64,000 nt of DNA from CAIKMD01 sp963740675 (GTDB lineage Bacteria; Pseudomonadota; Alphaproteobacteria; ATCC43930; CGMCC-115725): NCBI GenBank assembly GCA_963740675.1, contig CAVUFS010000001.1:124001-188000 (forward strand), read 5' to 3'. Positions 27,909-36,118 of this stretch are shown in pieces. Made by a program: the position numbers and the translations under genes. The notes beneath the pieces were generated by a model. The model ran no database searches and was not told the origin of the DNA. It was given only the letters and a program-made list of their open reading frames with translations. Each line of letters opens with the position of its first letter. Positions within the stretch are counted from its first letter, which is position 1.

Positions 27909-28688
27909 TTACTCGGCTGCGGCCGCCATCGGCCGCAGCTTCTCCGCCAGGTATTTGCGCGAACGCTCCATCGCCAGCTTCGCAGCCTCGGGCGATCGCG
28001 TATTCCCGAGGCTGAAGCCGTGATCGGCTTCATAGACGTAGTAACTGAATTCCTTGCCCGCGGCTTTCATCGCCTCGGCGAAAGCCGGGATGCGGCTGGT
28101 GATCGGCGTGTCGGTCGAAGCGTAATGGCCTTCGAGCGGTGCGACGATCTTCGGCACGAGATCGAGTTTCGGCGGGCCGCCATAGTGAATGACGCCCGCG
28201 GCCAGTGCCGCGCCGGTCACGGCTAGTTCGCCGACCAGCCGCCCACCCATGCAGAAGCCGATCGCGCCGATGGCGCGGATATCGCGCTGGTTGCTCAGCC
28301 GGTCGTAAGCACCGCGTACCGTGTTGATGTAGGTGTGGCCCGGCCGCGCATTCAACCACTCGCGCGCCTTGACGATCCGCGCTTGCTGCTCGGGCGAGTA
28401 TTGCGCGAGCTTATCTTTCTGCTTGGCCGCATCGGCGCCCATATGGGCCGCGATCTCGACATCCTCGTGGCGATGCTGCTTGAAGCCGGCGTCGGTCGCG
28501 TAGATATCGGGCGAGGTGGCATAGTAGCCCTCTTCGGCAAAGCGCGCGCAAAGCTGCTCGATATGGGCATCGATGCCCATGATCGCGTGCACGACGATCA
28601 GTGCCGGCCAGGGCGGCGGGCTTGCGGGGATGGCGACAAAGCCCGGCAGATCGCCGCCGATCTTGGTCCATTCGCCTTTGAGGGCCAT
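27909..28688 (-). CDS. Dienelactone hydrolase family protein
   Basis: 259 residues. Alpha/beta hydrolase with a cysteine nucleophile: Cys146 in GFCMGG, Asp193 in STDTPI and His223 in ADHGF. This triad and HAIMGIDAHIEQLCARFAEE near the start mark the dienelactone hydrolase family, which opens lactones in chlorocatechol and related ring-cleavage pathways. An AGGAG site precedes the ATG. It converges with the VOC gene (6 nt apart) and diverges from the alcohol dehydrogenase, consistent with one catabolic neighbourhood. Confidence 0.88.
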   Translation of the reverse strand: MALKGEWTKIGGDLPGFVAIPASPPPWPALIVVHAIMGIDAHIEQLCARFAEEGYYATSPDIYATDAGFKQHRHEDVEIAAHMGADAAKQKDKLAQYSPEQQARIVKAREWLNARPGHTYINTVRGAYDRLSNQRDIRAIGAIGFCMGGRLVGELAVTGAALAAGVIHYGGPPKLDLVPKIVAPLEGHYASTDTPITSRIPAFAEAMKAAGKEFSYYVYEADHGFSLGNTRSPEAAKLAMERSRKYLAEKLRPMAAAAE

Positions 28689-28752
28689 CGCTTTCTCCTG
28701 CCGCCGTTACGGGACTATATTATGGCGAGTTGAGAAAAGAGGCGAGGAAGCG

Positions 28753-29853
28753 ATGAGTGCAAGTGTTCAGGCCGCGGTGATGACCGAGCCGAAACGGACC
28801 GAAGTGCGGGAATTCACCCTGCCGGAGATCGCGCCCGATGCCGGGCTGATGCGGGTCGAGGCAACCGGCATCTGCGGCAGCGATTGGGGCATGTATCTCT
28901 CGCCAAAGCCCGGGCCACGCATCCTCGGTCATGAGATGATCGGCGTGATAGAGAAACTCGGCGATGTCGCGCGGGAGCGTTGGGGCGTTACCGAGGGCGA
29001 TGTCGTCGCGCTTGAGGAGTATCTCCCCTGCGGGCACTGCGAATATTGCCGCACCGGCGAATACCGCTCCTGCCTTGGGACCGATTCCCGAATCCCGGGC
29101 AGTATCCGGTATGGCTCGACGCCGCTGACCGTCGCGCCCTCGCTCTGGGGCGGCTATTCGCAATATCTCTATATGCATCCGCGCAGCGTGCTGCATCGCG
29201 TGCCGGCCGGCGTGCCGGCGCATATCGCGGCAATGGCGCTGCCGATCGGCAACGGCTTCCAATGGGCCTATCTCGATGGCGGCGCCGCGCCCGGCAAGAC
29301 CATCGTCATCCAGGGTCCCGGCCAGCAAGGTCTCGGCTGCGTCATCGGCGCGAAATCGGCGGGGGCGGAGCTCATCATCGTCTCGGGCCTGACGCGCGAC
29401 GAGCGGCGTCTCGCGGTCGCCAAAGAGCTCGGCGCGCATCACACGGTGTTCGTCGACAAAGAAAACCTCGGCGAGGCGGTGAAGCGCATCACCAATGGCC
29501 GCATGGCCGATATCGTCATCGACTCAAGCGGCGGCGGGCAGGATATCGTCAACCCGGCGCTGGCGATGCTGCGCAAACGCGGCGTGCTCGTCATGTCGAC
29601 GCGCAAAGGTGCGGTCGACGGCTTCGACCTCAATCAGATGGTCGACAAGCAGATCGTCGTCCGCGGCACGCGCGGGCATAGCTATGGTGCGGTCGAGCTG
29701 GCGCTGAAGACGATGGGCGCAAAGACCTTCCCGCTCGAGAAGATGTCGAGCCACGTTGTCGGTCTCAAAGAGATCGATCACGCGCTGAAGATGGTCGGCG
29801 GCGAGAGCGAGGAGCGCTCAATCCACATCACCGTCGATCCGTGGAAGCAGTGA
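28753..29853 (+). CDS. Zinc-dependent medium-chain alcohol dehydrogenase
   Basis: 366 residues from ATG 28753 (GAGGAAG upstream). The catalytic zinc site is visible as GICGSDWG and LGHEMIGV, and the structural zinc Cys set as CGHCEYCRTGEYRSC. A Rossmann NAD(P) motif GPGQQGLGCV follows at about 188. Typical length for the family. It is likely a cytoplasmic oxidoreductase for an alcohol or polyol; substrate unknown. A block of palindromic repeats follows its stop. Confidence 0.9.
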   Translation: MSASVQAAVMTEPKRTEVREFTLPEIAPDAGLMRVEATGICGSDWGMYLSPKPGPRILGHEMIGVIEKLGDVARERWGVTEGDVVALEEYLPCGHCEYCRTGEYRSCLGTDSRIPGSIRYGSTPLTVAPSLWGGYSQYLYMHPRSVLHRVPAGVPAHIAAMALPIGNGFQWAYLDGGAAPGKTIVIQGPGQQGLGCVIGAKSAGAELIIVSGLTRDERRLAVAKELGAHHTVFVDKENLGEAVKRITNGRMADIVIDSSGGGQDIVNPALAMLRKRGVLVMSTRKGAVDGFDLNQMVDKQIVVRGTRGHSYGAVELALKTMGAKTFPLEKMSSHVVGLKEIDHALKMVGGESEERSIHITVDPWKQ

Positions 29854-29869
29854 CGCCCTAGCTCAATGT

Positions 29870-29952
29870 CGTCATTGCGAGCCCGAAGGGCGAAGCAATC
29901 CAGTGGTTGAAACATACTGGATTGCTTCGTCGCTGCGCTCCTCGCAATGACG
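29870..29952. repeat. Palindromic repeat, CGTCATTGCGAG type
   Basis: Two imperfect inverted arms, 29870-29903 and 29917-29952, beginning CGTCATTGCGAG and ending CTCGCAATGACG, with GAAGCAATCCAG and CTGGATTGC inside. This is the form of a dispersed intergenic element common in alphaproteobacteria. It can fold into a long hairpin and may terminate the alcohol dehydrogenase transcript. Confidence 0.8.
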
Positions 29953-29961
29953 ATTTAGGAA

Positions 29962-30007
29962 CTAGTCCGCAGCGCTTCAGCGCCGCCCGCGCGAAGCTCA
30001 AATCCCA
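29962..30007 (-). pseudogene. 3'-end remnant of a paralog of the next gene
   Basis: About 46 nt match the last 45 nt of the binding-protein gene at 30143-31039, including a 17-nt exact block (29991-30007 equals 30171-30187). Read on the minus strand it gives DLSFARAALKRCG against DLSFARAAAKRRG in the intact gene. It is the relic of a duplicated gene or of a repeat-mediated rearrangement. Confidence 0.6.
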
Positions 30008-30024
30008 TCCCCACGCCCCTCATT

Positions 30025-30106
30025 CGTCACCCCCCGCGAAAGCGGGGGTCCATGGGTCAACAAACGTGATGTTGAAGGATGGATTCCCGCTTTCGCGGGA
30101 ATGACG
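30025..30106. repeat. Palindromic repeat, CCCGCTTTCGCGGG type, copy 1
   Basis: Left arm 30025-30052 (CCCCGCGAAAGCGGGG then TCCA) and right arm 30080-30106 (TGGATTCCCGCTTTCGCG, ending ATGACG). Each arm is itself a small palindrome, and the two arms pair with each other. Further copies lie at 32712-32777 and 61443-61505. Confidence 0.85.
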
Positions 30107-30142
30107 GTTTGGGTTGTGAGATGTTGCTTTGCTGATCGCGCT

Positions 30143-31039
30143 CTAGCCGCGACGTTTCGCCGCCGCGCGGGCGAAGCTCAAATCCCACATCACCAGCGGG
30201 TTGAAATCTTTGAGCTCGGGCATACGGAGCAGCGCCATGCGCCGCGTATTGGCGATGCCTTCGGGTGTCGGGATCGGCTGCTCGGAAAGTTCGTCGCGCA
30301 GGATGCCGTAGACACGCTCCATCGCGGGGCGGCTATCGAGCTTCAGCAGCTTCGCCGGCTCGCCCATGCAGATTTCCATCGCCTCGACGGGCTCATGCTT
30401 GAAGAGCCGTGAGGCATCGAAAGCGGCATCGACCAGTTTCTGCACGTCGTCGCGGCGCGAGGTCGCGAAGCTCTCAAGCGTCGTCAGCGTGACATTGCCG
30501 ATGAAGCCGTAAGGCTCCGGGTCCATTTGCCTCAGGCCTGCCGCGCGCGGTTCGTCCTGATAGAAATTGGTGACGAAGGTGCCGTGACATTCGCCGGTGA
30601 CGACCTTCTTCCACTGACCCCAGCGTCCGACCTCGTCCTCCGATACGTCGACCTGCGCGACATCGTCGGCAAGGCCGTGATCTTTTAGCCAGAGGCCGGG
30701 AATAAGCTGCGACGGGCCGAGGCCGCGTATCGCGAGTTTCTTGCCTTTGAGGTCGGCGATCTTGGCGATGCTCGGATGAACGAACAGCTTCTCGTTCAGA
30801 TTGGAGACCGCGGTGGCGACGCTGACCAGCGGCCGGCCTTTCGCACGCAGACCTTGAAGCTGCCAGTAATTTTCAGCGAGGAAATCGGTCGCGCCTTCCA
30901 GTAGGAATTCCGGAAAGCGCCCGCCAAGCTCGGCCTTGGTGACCACGACATCGAGGCCGAGCCGCTTGGCGCAAGCCTGCAGCGTGTAGAGATAGGGCGC
31001 GCGATCGTAATCGCGATACAGAATACGGATCGTGCTCAT
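30143..31039 (-). CDS. NMT1/SsuA-like substrate-binding protein without signal peptide
   Basis: 298 residues. The fold type is that of periplasmic binding proteins of the NMT1/SsuA group: RILYRDYDRAPYLYTLQ, FPEFLLEGATDFLAENYWQL, HPSIAKIADLKGKKLAIRGL and GECHGTFVTNFYQDEP. It begins MSTIRILYRDYD with no signal peptide, so it is probably cytoplasmic. Relatives of this fold work as 4,5-dihydroxyphthalate decarboxylase-like enzymes or as Thi5-like proteins, so an enzymatic role is possible. It lies 18 nt after the RidA gene on the same strand and is likely co-transcribed with it. Confidence 0.72.
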   Translation of the reverse strand: MSTIRILYRDYDRAPYLYTLQACAKRLGLDVVVTKAELGGRFPEFLLEGATDFLAENYWQLQGLRAKGRPLVSVATAVSNLNEKLFVHPSIAKIADLKGKKLAIRGLGPSQLIPGLWLKDHGLADDVAQVDVSEDEVGRWGQWKKVVTGECHGTFVTNFYQDEPRAAGLRQMDPEPYGFIGNVTLTTLESFATSRRDDVQKLVDAAFDASRLFKHEPVEAMEICMGEPAKLLKLDSRPAMERVYGILRDELSEQPIPTPEGIANTRRMALLRMPELKDFNPLVMWDLSFARAAAKRRG

Positions 31040-31057
31040 CGTCGCGCGCCGCGATGC

Positions 31058-31447
31058 CTATTTCTGCGTGACCGCGATGAATTCGATCTGGATGATGAAG
31101 CCGCCAGGGAGCTCGCCGCCAATCGTGTGGCGCACCGGCCGGTCATGCTCGTCCGGGAACATCGCGATCCAATATTTGTTGACGACCTCGCGCATGTTCC
31201 GGTCGGCGAGATAGACGACCATCTTGCCGATATCGCCGACCGTGCCGCCGACTTCCTCGACACAGGCTTTCACATTCGCGAAAGCATGCTCGATCTGCTT
31301 TTCCGCATCCTTCGGCAGCTCGCCGGTTGACAGATCCGTGCCCGACAGCGCCGAGGAGAAAATCATGTTGCCCACCCGCGTGACGGTGGGGAAGGGCTGC
31401 TTGTGCATAGGCTTGCCCTTGGGGTGTGCGCCTTGGCGATGCTTCAT
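31058..31447 (-). CDS. RidA/YjgF/TdcF family protein
   Basis: 129 residues from ATG 31447, with GGGAG upstream; the longer open frame is not supported. RidA features are FSSALSGTDLSTGELPKDAE, HAFANVKACVEEVGGTVGDI and a final IQIEFIAV. RidA proteins hydrolyse reactive enamine/imine intermediates; other subgroups act as amidohydrolases or aminoacrylate-type deaminases in heterocycle catabolism. The Arg that binds the substrate carboxylate in true RidA (in an RxxVxV context) may be the Arg in DRPVRHTIG; I am unsure. It diverges from a LigJ-like amidohydrolase. Confidence 0.85.
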   Translation of the reverse strand: MKHRQGAHPKGKPMHKQPFPTVTRVGNMIFSSALSGTDLSTGELPKDAEKQIEHAFANVKACVEEVGGTVGDIGKMVVYLADRNMREVVNKYWIAMFPDEHDRPVRHTIGGELPGGFIIQIEFIAVTQK

Positions 31448-31564
31448 GGCTGTCTCCCGATTGTGTGTTGTTGCGATTGAAAACAGCATAGAACATCGCG
31501 CCTTTTCTTGCCAGACGCGGCGCGCTTCGCGATACTCGACACAACACATAACTGGAGGGGCGCT

Positions 31565-32608
31565 ATGTACAAGGGCAAGAAGGTCTTCGACGTTCACGGT
31601 CACATCTCGACGCCGCCGCATTTCCGCGCCGCGGCGATGAACCTCATCGCACTGCGCACGGCGGCCGAAAGCGCGGTGATGCCGGAGCCGGCGGTGAAAC
31701 AAGCGCTCGAGCGCCATCTGCGCATGCTCGATGAACGCAATGTCGATGTGCAACTCATCTCGGCGCGGCCGGTGGCGATGCTACACTGGGAGCGGACCTA
31801 TCTCGTCGAATCCTGGACCGACATCACCAACAAGGTGATCTTCGACCAGACCAAGCGTCATCCCGATCGCTTCGTCGGCGTCGGCCAATTGCCGCAAAGC
31901 CCGGAAATGAACATCAAAGGCTGCGTCAAGACGCTGGAGAAATGCGTCAAGGAATATCAATTCGTCGGCGCGACGCTGAATCCCGATCCGGCCGGCAACC
32001 GTCAGGCACCGGGCATGGACGACGAAGCGTGGTTCCCGCTTTATGAAAAGGCCGAGGCGTTGCAAGCGACGCTGGTCGTGCATCCCTCGATCTCGCGCGA
32101 TCCGCGGCTCGACCGCATCCCGCATTCCTATCAATACAACAACATGACGGAAGAGACCCTCGCGACCTTGCTGCTCGAGAACAGCGATGTGTTTCAGCGT
32201 TTCCCCAAACTGAAGATACTCATCTGCCATTGCGGCGGTTGCTTGCGGCGTCTGATGGAAGCGGGCGAGGTGGTCGATTACACCAAGGAATCGCGCGGCG
32301 CCGATAACGTTATCGGCCTCACCGGCGAGCGCGGCGGCGGCCAGGCGACGGAAAAGGATGCGGCGGTCGATGTGCCGCCGCCTCCCGGCCCCGATCTCAG
32401 CGAGAACCTCTTCTTCGATACGTGCTCGTACGATCCGTTCTATCTCGCGGCAGCCATCCGCCAACGCGGACCGCATCGCATGGCCTTCGGCTCGGAATCC
32501 CCGGGTTCGGGCTCGGCGCAGCGCAATCCGATCACCGGCCGCCCGGCAGACGACATCCTCGCGACGATCGATAGCTTCGACTTCCTCAGCGAGGCGCAGA
32601 AGATTTAG
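31565..32608 (+). CDS. LigJ-like amidohydrolase, amber stop near the 3' end
   Basis: 347 residues to the TAG at 32606-32608; the ATG has GGAGGGG upstream. Amidohydrolase-2 fold: metal pair FDVHGHIS, His in VVHPSIS, ILICHCGGCLRRL, and GSESPGSGSAQRNPITG near the end, the variant found in LigJ-type hydratases. Immediately after TAG the same frame continues with MVNTNPLKFFPLLGKRV and stops at 32660-32662. Relatives end with such an N-P-x-K-F-F-x-L helix, so the TAG looks premature and removes about 18 residues. The paralog at 62586-63611 keeps the equivalent NARKLFKL end. Confidence 0.82.
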   Translation: MYKGKKVFDVHGHISTPPHFRAAAMNLIALRTAAESAVMPEPAVKQALERHLRMLDERNVDVQLISARPVAMLHWERTYLVESWTDITNKVIFDQTKRHPDRFVGVGQLPQSPEMNIKGCVKTLEKCVKEYQFVGATLNPDPAGNRQAPGMDDEAWFPLYEKAEALQATLVVHPSISRDPRLDRIPHSYQYNNMTEETLATLLLENSDVFQRFPKLKILICHCGGCLRRLMEAGEVVDYTKESRGADNVIGLTGERGGGQATEKDAAVDVPPPPGPDLSENLFFDTCSYDPFYLAAAIRQRGPHRMAFGSESPGSGSAQRNPITGRPADDILATIDSFDFLSEAQKI

Positions 32609-32672
32609 ATGGTGAACACCAACCCGCTGAAATTCTTCCCGCTGCTGGGGAAGCGGGTGTAAGGAAAACCGA

Positions 32673-32811
32673 ACACGAAGGCACCAAGACACCAAGGAGA
32701 TCGAATTCTGTCGTCATGTCCGCGAAGGCGGGCATCCGGTCTCCAGGTTCTGGATCCCCGCTTTCGCGGGGATGACGCGGTAAGATCGCTGTAGTCTTGG
32801 TGCCTTTGTGT
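32673..32811. repeat. Nested inverted repeat with CCCGCTTTCGCGGG element, copy 2
   Basis: Outer arms 32673-32690 (ACACGAAGGCACCAAGAC) and 32794-32811 pair over 18 bp with one mismatch. Inside lies a full copy of the 30025 element: left arm 32712-32739, right arm 32750-32777. The whole can fold as a two-tier hairpin between the convergent amidohydrolase and TRAP binding-protein genes. Confidence 0.8.
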
Positions 32812-32825
32812 CTTGGTGGTGAAAC

Positions 32826-33833
32826 TTATTTCCCCGCCTTCACTTCCGCCGCCAGCTCGCGCACCTTCGCCAGCACCTTTGCATGCTGCGCGTCGATGCT
32901 CGCCCAGGACTCGATGATCGGCGAGACGCGTGCGGTCCAGGATGCGCGCTGCTCGGGTGTCAGGGTGACAATGGTATGAGTCTTCGATGCGTCCAGCTTT
33001 GCGCGCACGCTTTGCTCGAACTTATCGAGCGTCGCACCGACGCGGCGGCTTTGCGCTTCGCCTGAATTCTCGTCGAGGATTTTGCGCACCTCCGGCGGCA
33101 GGCTCTGATATTTCGCTTTCGCCATCCACACGCCGCCCGGCCCGCCGCCAAGCGAGGCAAGGATGTGATAACGCGTTACCTCGTCGAGCTTGAAATCGGG
33201 CAACGGCGCCATCGGAAAGCTGACGCCGTCGGCGGTCGAACGCTGCAGCGCTTGATAGGTATCGCTGAGGCCGATCGAGATCGGCGTGCCGCCGAGCTTG
33301 GCGATCATCGCGCTGGGAATTTGCCCGGCGATGATGAGGCGTAGCCCGCTGAGATCGGCGAGCGGCGCGGGCGGCACTTTCGTCAGATGCAGCGCGACTT
33401 GCGGGAAGGCGTAGAAATAGAGCGGCACGATCTGGTCGAATTCGGAATCGAGCAGGCCCGATTTGTAGAGCCGCCAGAACACCACCAATTCCTGCTCAGC
33501 CGAATCCATCACGAAAGGCAGCGCCATCACCTGGCTAAGCTGGAACTTGCCGGCCAGATAATTCAGCGAGCCGAACGTGATCTGCACCACGTCGCTCAGC
33601 AGCCGGTCGTAGAAATTCGTGCTGTTGGCGAGGGTGAAGCCGTCGCGCACATCGATCGCGACGATGCCCTTGCCGGCTTCGTTCACGCGGTTGGCCCAGC
33701 CGTGATAATTTTCCTGCCCAACCTGCGAGGTCGGAGAGGAGATCGTCGTCATAATGAGTTTCGTCTCGTCGGCATGCGCCGCCGTCGCGAAGAGAAAGGC
33801 GGCGATGCCGAGAACGAGATGGCGAAGCCTCAT
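32826..33833 (-). CDS. TRAP transporter solute-binding protein (DctP family), copy 2
   Basis: 335 residues with a signal peptide (LRHLVLGIAAFLFATAAHA). DctP features are TLIMTT-like opening, HGWANRVNEAGKGIVAIDVR, SLNYLAGKFQLSQVMALPFV and DFKLDEVTRYHILASLGGG. Its ATG overlaps the TGA of the Rieske oxygenase gene (ATGA), so it is translationally coupled and last in the operon. It is a paralog of the gene at 35094. No DctQ or DctM membrane subunit is in the window, so it must use a permease encoded elsewhere or act only as a sensor. Confidence 0.88.
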   Translation of the reverse strand: MRLRHLVLGIAAFLFATAAHADETKLIMTTISSPTSQVGQENYHGWANRVNEAGKGIVAIDVRDGFTLANSTNFYDRLLSDVVQITFGSLNYLAGKFQLSQVMALPFVMDSAEQELVVFWRLYKSGLLDSEFDQIVPLYFYAFPQVALHLTKVPPAPLADLSGLRLIIAGQIPSAMIAKLGGTPISIGLSDTYQALQRSTADGVSFPMAPLPDFKLDEVTRYHILASLGGGPGGVWMAKAKYQSLPPEVRKILDENSGEAQSRRVGATLDKFEQSVRAKLDASKTHTIVTLTPEQRASWTARVSPIIESWASIDAQHAKVLAKVRELAAEVKAGK

Positions 33834-35071
33834 GCCTTCGGCGTCCCCATGGCGCGGTCCCATTCCTGCTTCACCGCCTCCGGCATGCCGGCCTGGAAGG
33901 GGAAGGTCGGCACACGGCCCGGCTCCATGCGCCGGCCGATGCCGTCCATCGTGCCGTCGCGATCGGCGACCGGCAGGGCGACGTTGCGCGCGACCGCCGG
34001 ATCGCGGATCACCGCTTTCGGGTCGCCGCCCGAAGCGATCGTCTCCAGATCCTTCAGGAAACGCCGCCGGATCATGGTGATGCCGAGATCGCTGGTGCTG
34101 AGGAATTCCTTGTCGCGCTGCGCGATCGGACCCTGGCCGATCCAGGCGATGAAGTCCTGGTTCATGATATGGCTCGACAGATAGCGCCCGGTCTTCGGAT
34201 CGCGCACCGGCCCGTTCCAGGTCGGGATCGTGTTCTGTTCGTAAGGCTGCCGCTCTTTCGGCACATGCGCATAGAACCAGCCGACGCTCAGCGTGTTGGT
34301 GTCGTCGACCGGTACGCGGAATTCGACATGCGTGCCGGTGAACAGCGCATAGGGCCAGAGGCACACGCGGCCGACGGTCCATAGCGGATCGTTCTCGCCG
34401 CTGACATCGGTGATGCGCTTATAGGTATAGCCGTACTCGAATTCCTCGAAGCCGACTTTCTGGTGCTTGGGCGCGACACCGGGCTTGCCCAGCATGCGCA
34501 GGTTCCAATGGCTGTGCTGCCATTCGTTATGCACCGGATCGATCGAGTTCTCCTGGCATTGCAGCCAGTTGCAATCGAGCTCGCTGAGGACGATCTGGCG
34601 AAAGCCGTTCTTCCATTCGAAGAACTCCCAGCGCGGCAGGCACGGCGACGGCTTCGGCCCGAGATAGGCCCAGAGCAAGCCGCCGCATTCCTCGACCGGA
34701 TAGGCTTTGACCTTCACCTGTGCCTTGAGACTGGCCTCGGGATGGGCGACGTCGTCGTAAGGCTGTTCGAGGCAATTGCCCTCGGCATCGAAATGCCAGC
34801 CATGATACGAGCAGCGCAGCCCGCATTCCTCGATGTAGCCATAGGCCAGATCGGCGCGGCGATGCGGGCAATGGCGGTCGAGCAGGCCATAGTTTCCGCT
34901 CTTATCTTTGTAGAGCGTCAGATCTTCGCCCATCAGCCGCACCGACTTGGTCGGCTGCTCGTCGAATTCGCTGGTGCCGGCGATCGGCCACCAATAGCGG
35001 CGCAGCAATTCGCCCATTGGCGTGCCGGCGCTGGTTTGGGTCAGCAGCGTGTTCTGTTCTGGCGACAGCAT
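33830..35071 (-). CDS. Rieske non-heme iron oxygenase, alpha subunit (phthalate-dioxygenase-like)
   Basis: 413 residues. N-terminal Rieske [2Fe-2S] domain: CPHRRADL (Cys68, His70) and CSYHGWHF (Cys87, His90). Catalytic domain: NWLQCQENSIDPVHNEWQHS supplies the bridging Asp178 and iron ligands His181 and His186. The PMGELLRRYWWPIAGTSE start is typical of the phthalate 4,5-dioxygenase/vanillate demethylase-type oxygenases. Such enzymes hydroxylate rings or demethylate ethers with electrons from a reductase; no reductase gene lies nearby. A strong AGGAGGG site precedes the ATG. It sits between two TRAP binding-protein genes in the same operon. Confidence 0.92.
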   Translation of the reverse strand: MLSPEQNTLLTQTSAGTPMGELLRRYWWPIAGTSEFDEQPTKSVRLMGEDLTLYKDKSGNYGLLDRHCPHRRADLAYGYIEECGLRCSYHGWHFDAEGNCLEQPYDDVAHPEASLKAQVKVKAYPVEECGGLLWAYLGPKPSPCLPRWEFFEWKNGFRQIVLSELDCNWLQCQENSIDPVHNEWQHSHWNLRMLGKPGVAPKHQKVGFEEFEYGYTYKRITDVSGENDPLWTVGRVCLWPYALFTGTHVEFRVPVDDTNTLSVGWFYAHVPKERQPYEQNTIPTWNGPVRDPKTGRYLSSHIMNQDFIAWIGQGPIAQRDKEFLSTSDLGITMIRRRFLKDLETIASGGDPKAVIRDPAVARNVALPVADRDGTMDGIGRRMEPGRVPTFPFQAGMPEAVKQEWDRAMGTPKA

Positions 35072-35093
35072 GAGCTCGATCCCTCCTAGGCGT

Positions 35094-36104
35094 TTATTTG
35101 CCGGCCTTCACCTCGGCGACGTCTTGTTTGAAGGTCGCGAGGATTTTGGCACCATCGGGCGTCGCTTGCACCCACGCATCCGTCACCGGCTCGATGCGTT
35201 GCCGCCAGCTTCCGGCCTGCGCCGGCGTCAGGCTGGTGATGATGTGGCCGCCTTCGGCCGCGACACGGGCGCGCGCCGATTTCTGCGTGTCGTCGTAATA
35301 CTGGCCGGCGAGGCGGCTTTCGGTCTCGCCCGTATGCGCGTCGACGATCTTCTTGGCTTCGGGCGACAGCGCGTCATAACGTTTCTGCGTCATGAACAGC
35401 ATGGCGAGCGACGCGCCGAGCTGGGATTCGAGGTGATAGGTCGTCACCTCGTCGAGCTTGAACGTGCCCAGCCCCTGCCAGATCATCACACTGCCGTCGA
35501 TCGTGCGGCGCTGAATCGCCTCGTAAAGATCGGGCGCGGTGAGGGATGACGGCGCAGCGCCCAGATCGGCAATCGCCTGCGTCATCGCCTTGGCGCCGGC
35601 CGCGATTTTAAGGCCGGCGAGATTGTCGAGATTGGGGATCGGCTTCGCCATGTGCAGCCCGCCTTGCGGCAGCGACGCAAAGAGGATCGGATGGATGTCG
35701 TGGAATTCGGCATCCATCAGCCCGCTTTTATAAAGCCGCCAGAACGCGGCCGACGCGCTTTCGCAATTATCGGCGACGAAAGGCAGATTCATCACTCCAG
35801 CGCGCGGGAATTTGCCGGCGATGAAATTGACCTGGCCGAAAGCCAGCTGAACCACGTCGTCCATCACGCGGTCGTAGTAATTCGCGTGATTGGCGATGGC
35901 GCCGCCGTCGCGCACATCGATATGCAGAACGCCAGCGCCGTCTTTGTTGACGCGATCGGCCCAGGGATGCAGCAGCCGCGTATTGAGCTCGATCGTGCCG
36001 GGATCGGTTGTCGCGAAGATCAGCGTCGTCTCATCGGCCTGCGCGGTCGCGGCGAGACCCATGAAGGCCATCGCCGCGAGCGCTGCTTTTATCCCCCCGT
36101 GCAT
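35094..36104 (-). CDS. TRAP transporter solute-binding protein (DctP family), copy 1
   Basis: 336 residues with a signal peptide cut near TAQADE. DctP features: TLIFATTDPG, HPWADRVNKDGAGVLHIDVR, QVNFIAGKFPRAGVMNLPFV, AFWRLYKSGLMDAEF and GTFKLDEVTTYHLESQLGAS. It is about the same size as, and clearly paralogous to, the gene at 32826. It follows HyuB by 14 nt and precedes the Rieske gene by 22 nt. Two binding proteins in one operon suggest import of two related compounds, or one for uptake and one for sensing (inference). Confidence 0.88.
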   Translation of the reverse strand: MHGGIKAALAAMAFMGLAATAQADETTLIFATTDPGTIELNTRLLHPWADRVNKDGAGVLHIDVRDGGAIANHANYYDRVMDDVVQLAFGQVNFIAGKFPRAGVMNLPFVADNCESASAAFWRLYKSGLMDAEFHDIHPILFASLPQGGLHMAKPIPNLDNLAGLKIAAGAKAMTQAIADLGAAPSSLTAPDLYEAIQRRTIDGSVMIWQGLGTFKLDEVTTYHLESQLGASLAMLFMTQKRYDALSPEAKKIVDAHTGETESRLAGQYYDDTQKSARARVAAEGGHIITSLTPAQAGSWRQRIEPVTDAWVQATPDGAKILATFKQDVAEVKAGK

Positions 36105-36118
36105 CGTGTCGTCCCCGC

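Noticed and set aside
31464..31548. Inverted TGTGTTGT/ACAACACA pair between ridA and the amidohydrolase
   Set aside because: The arms are only 8 bp and about 70 nt apart; this is expected by chance.
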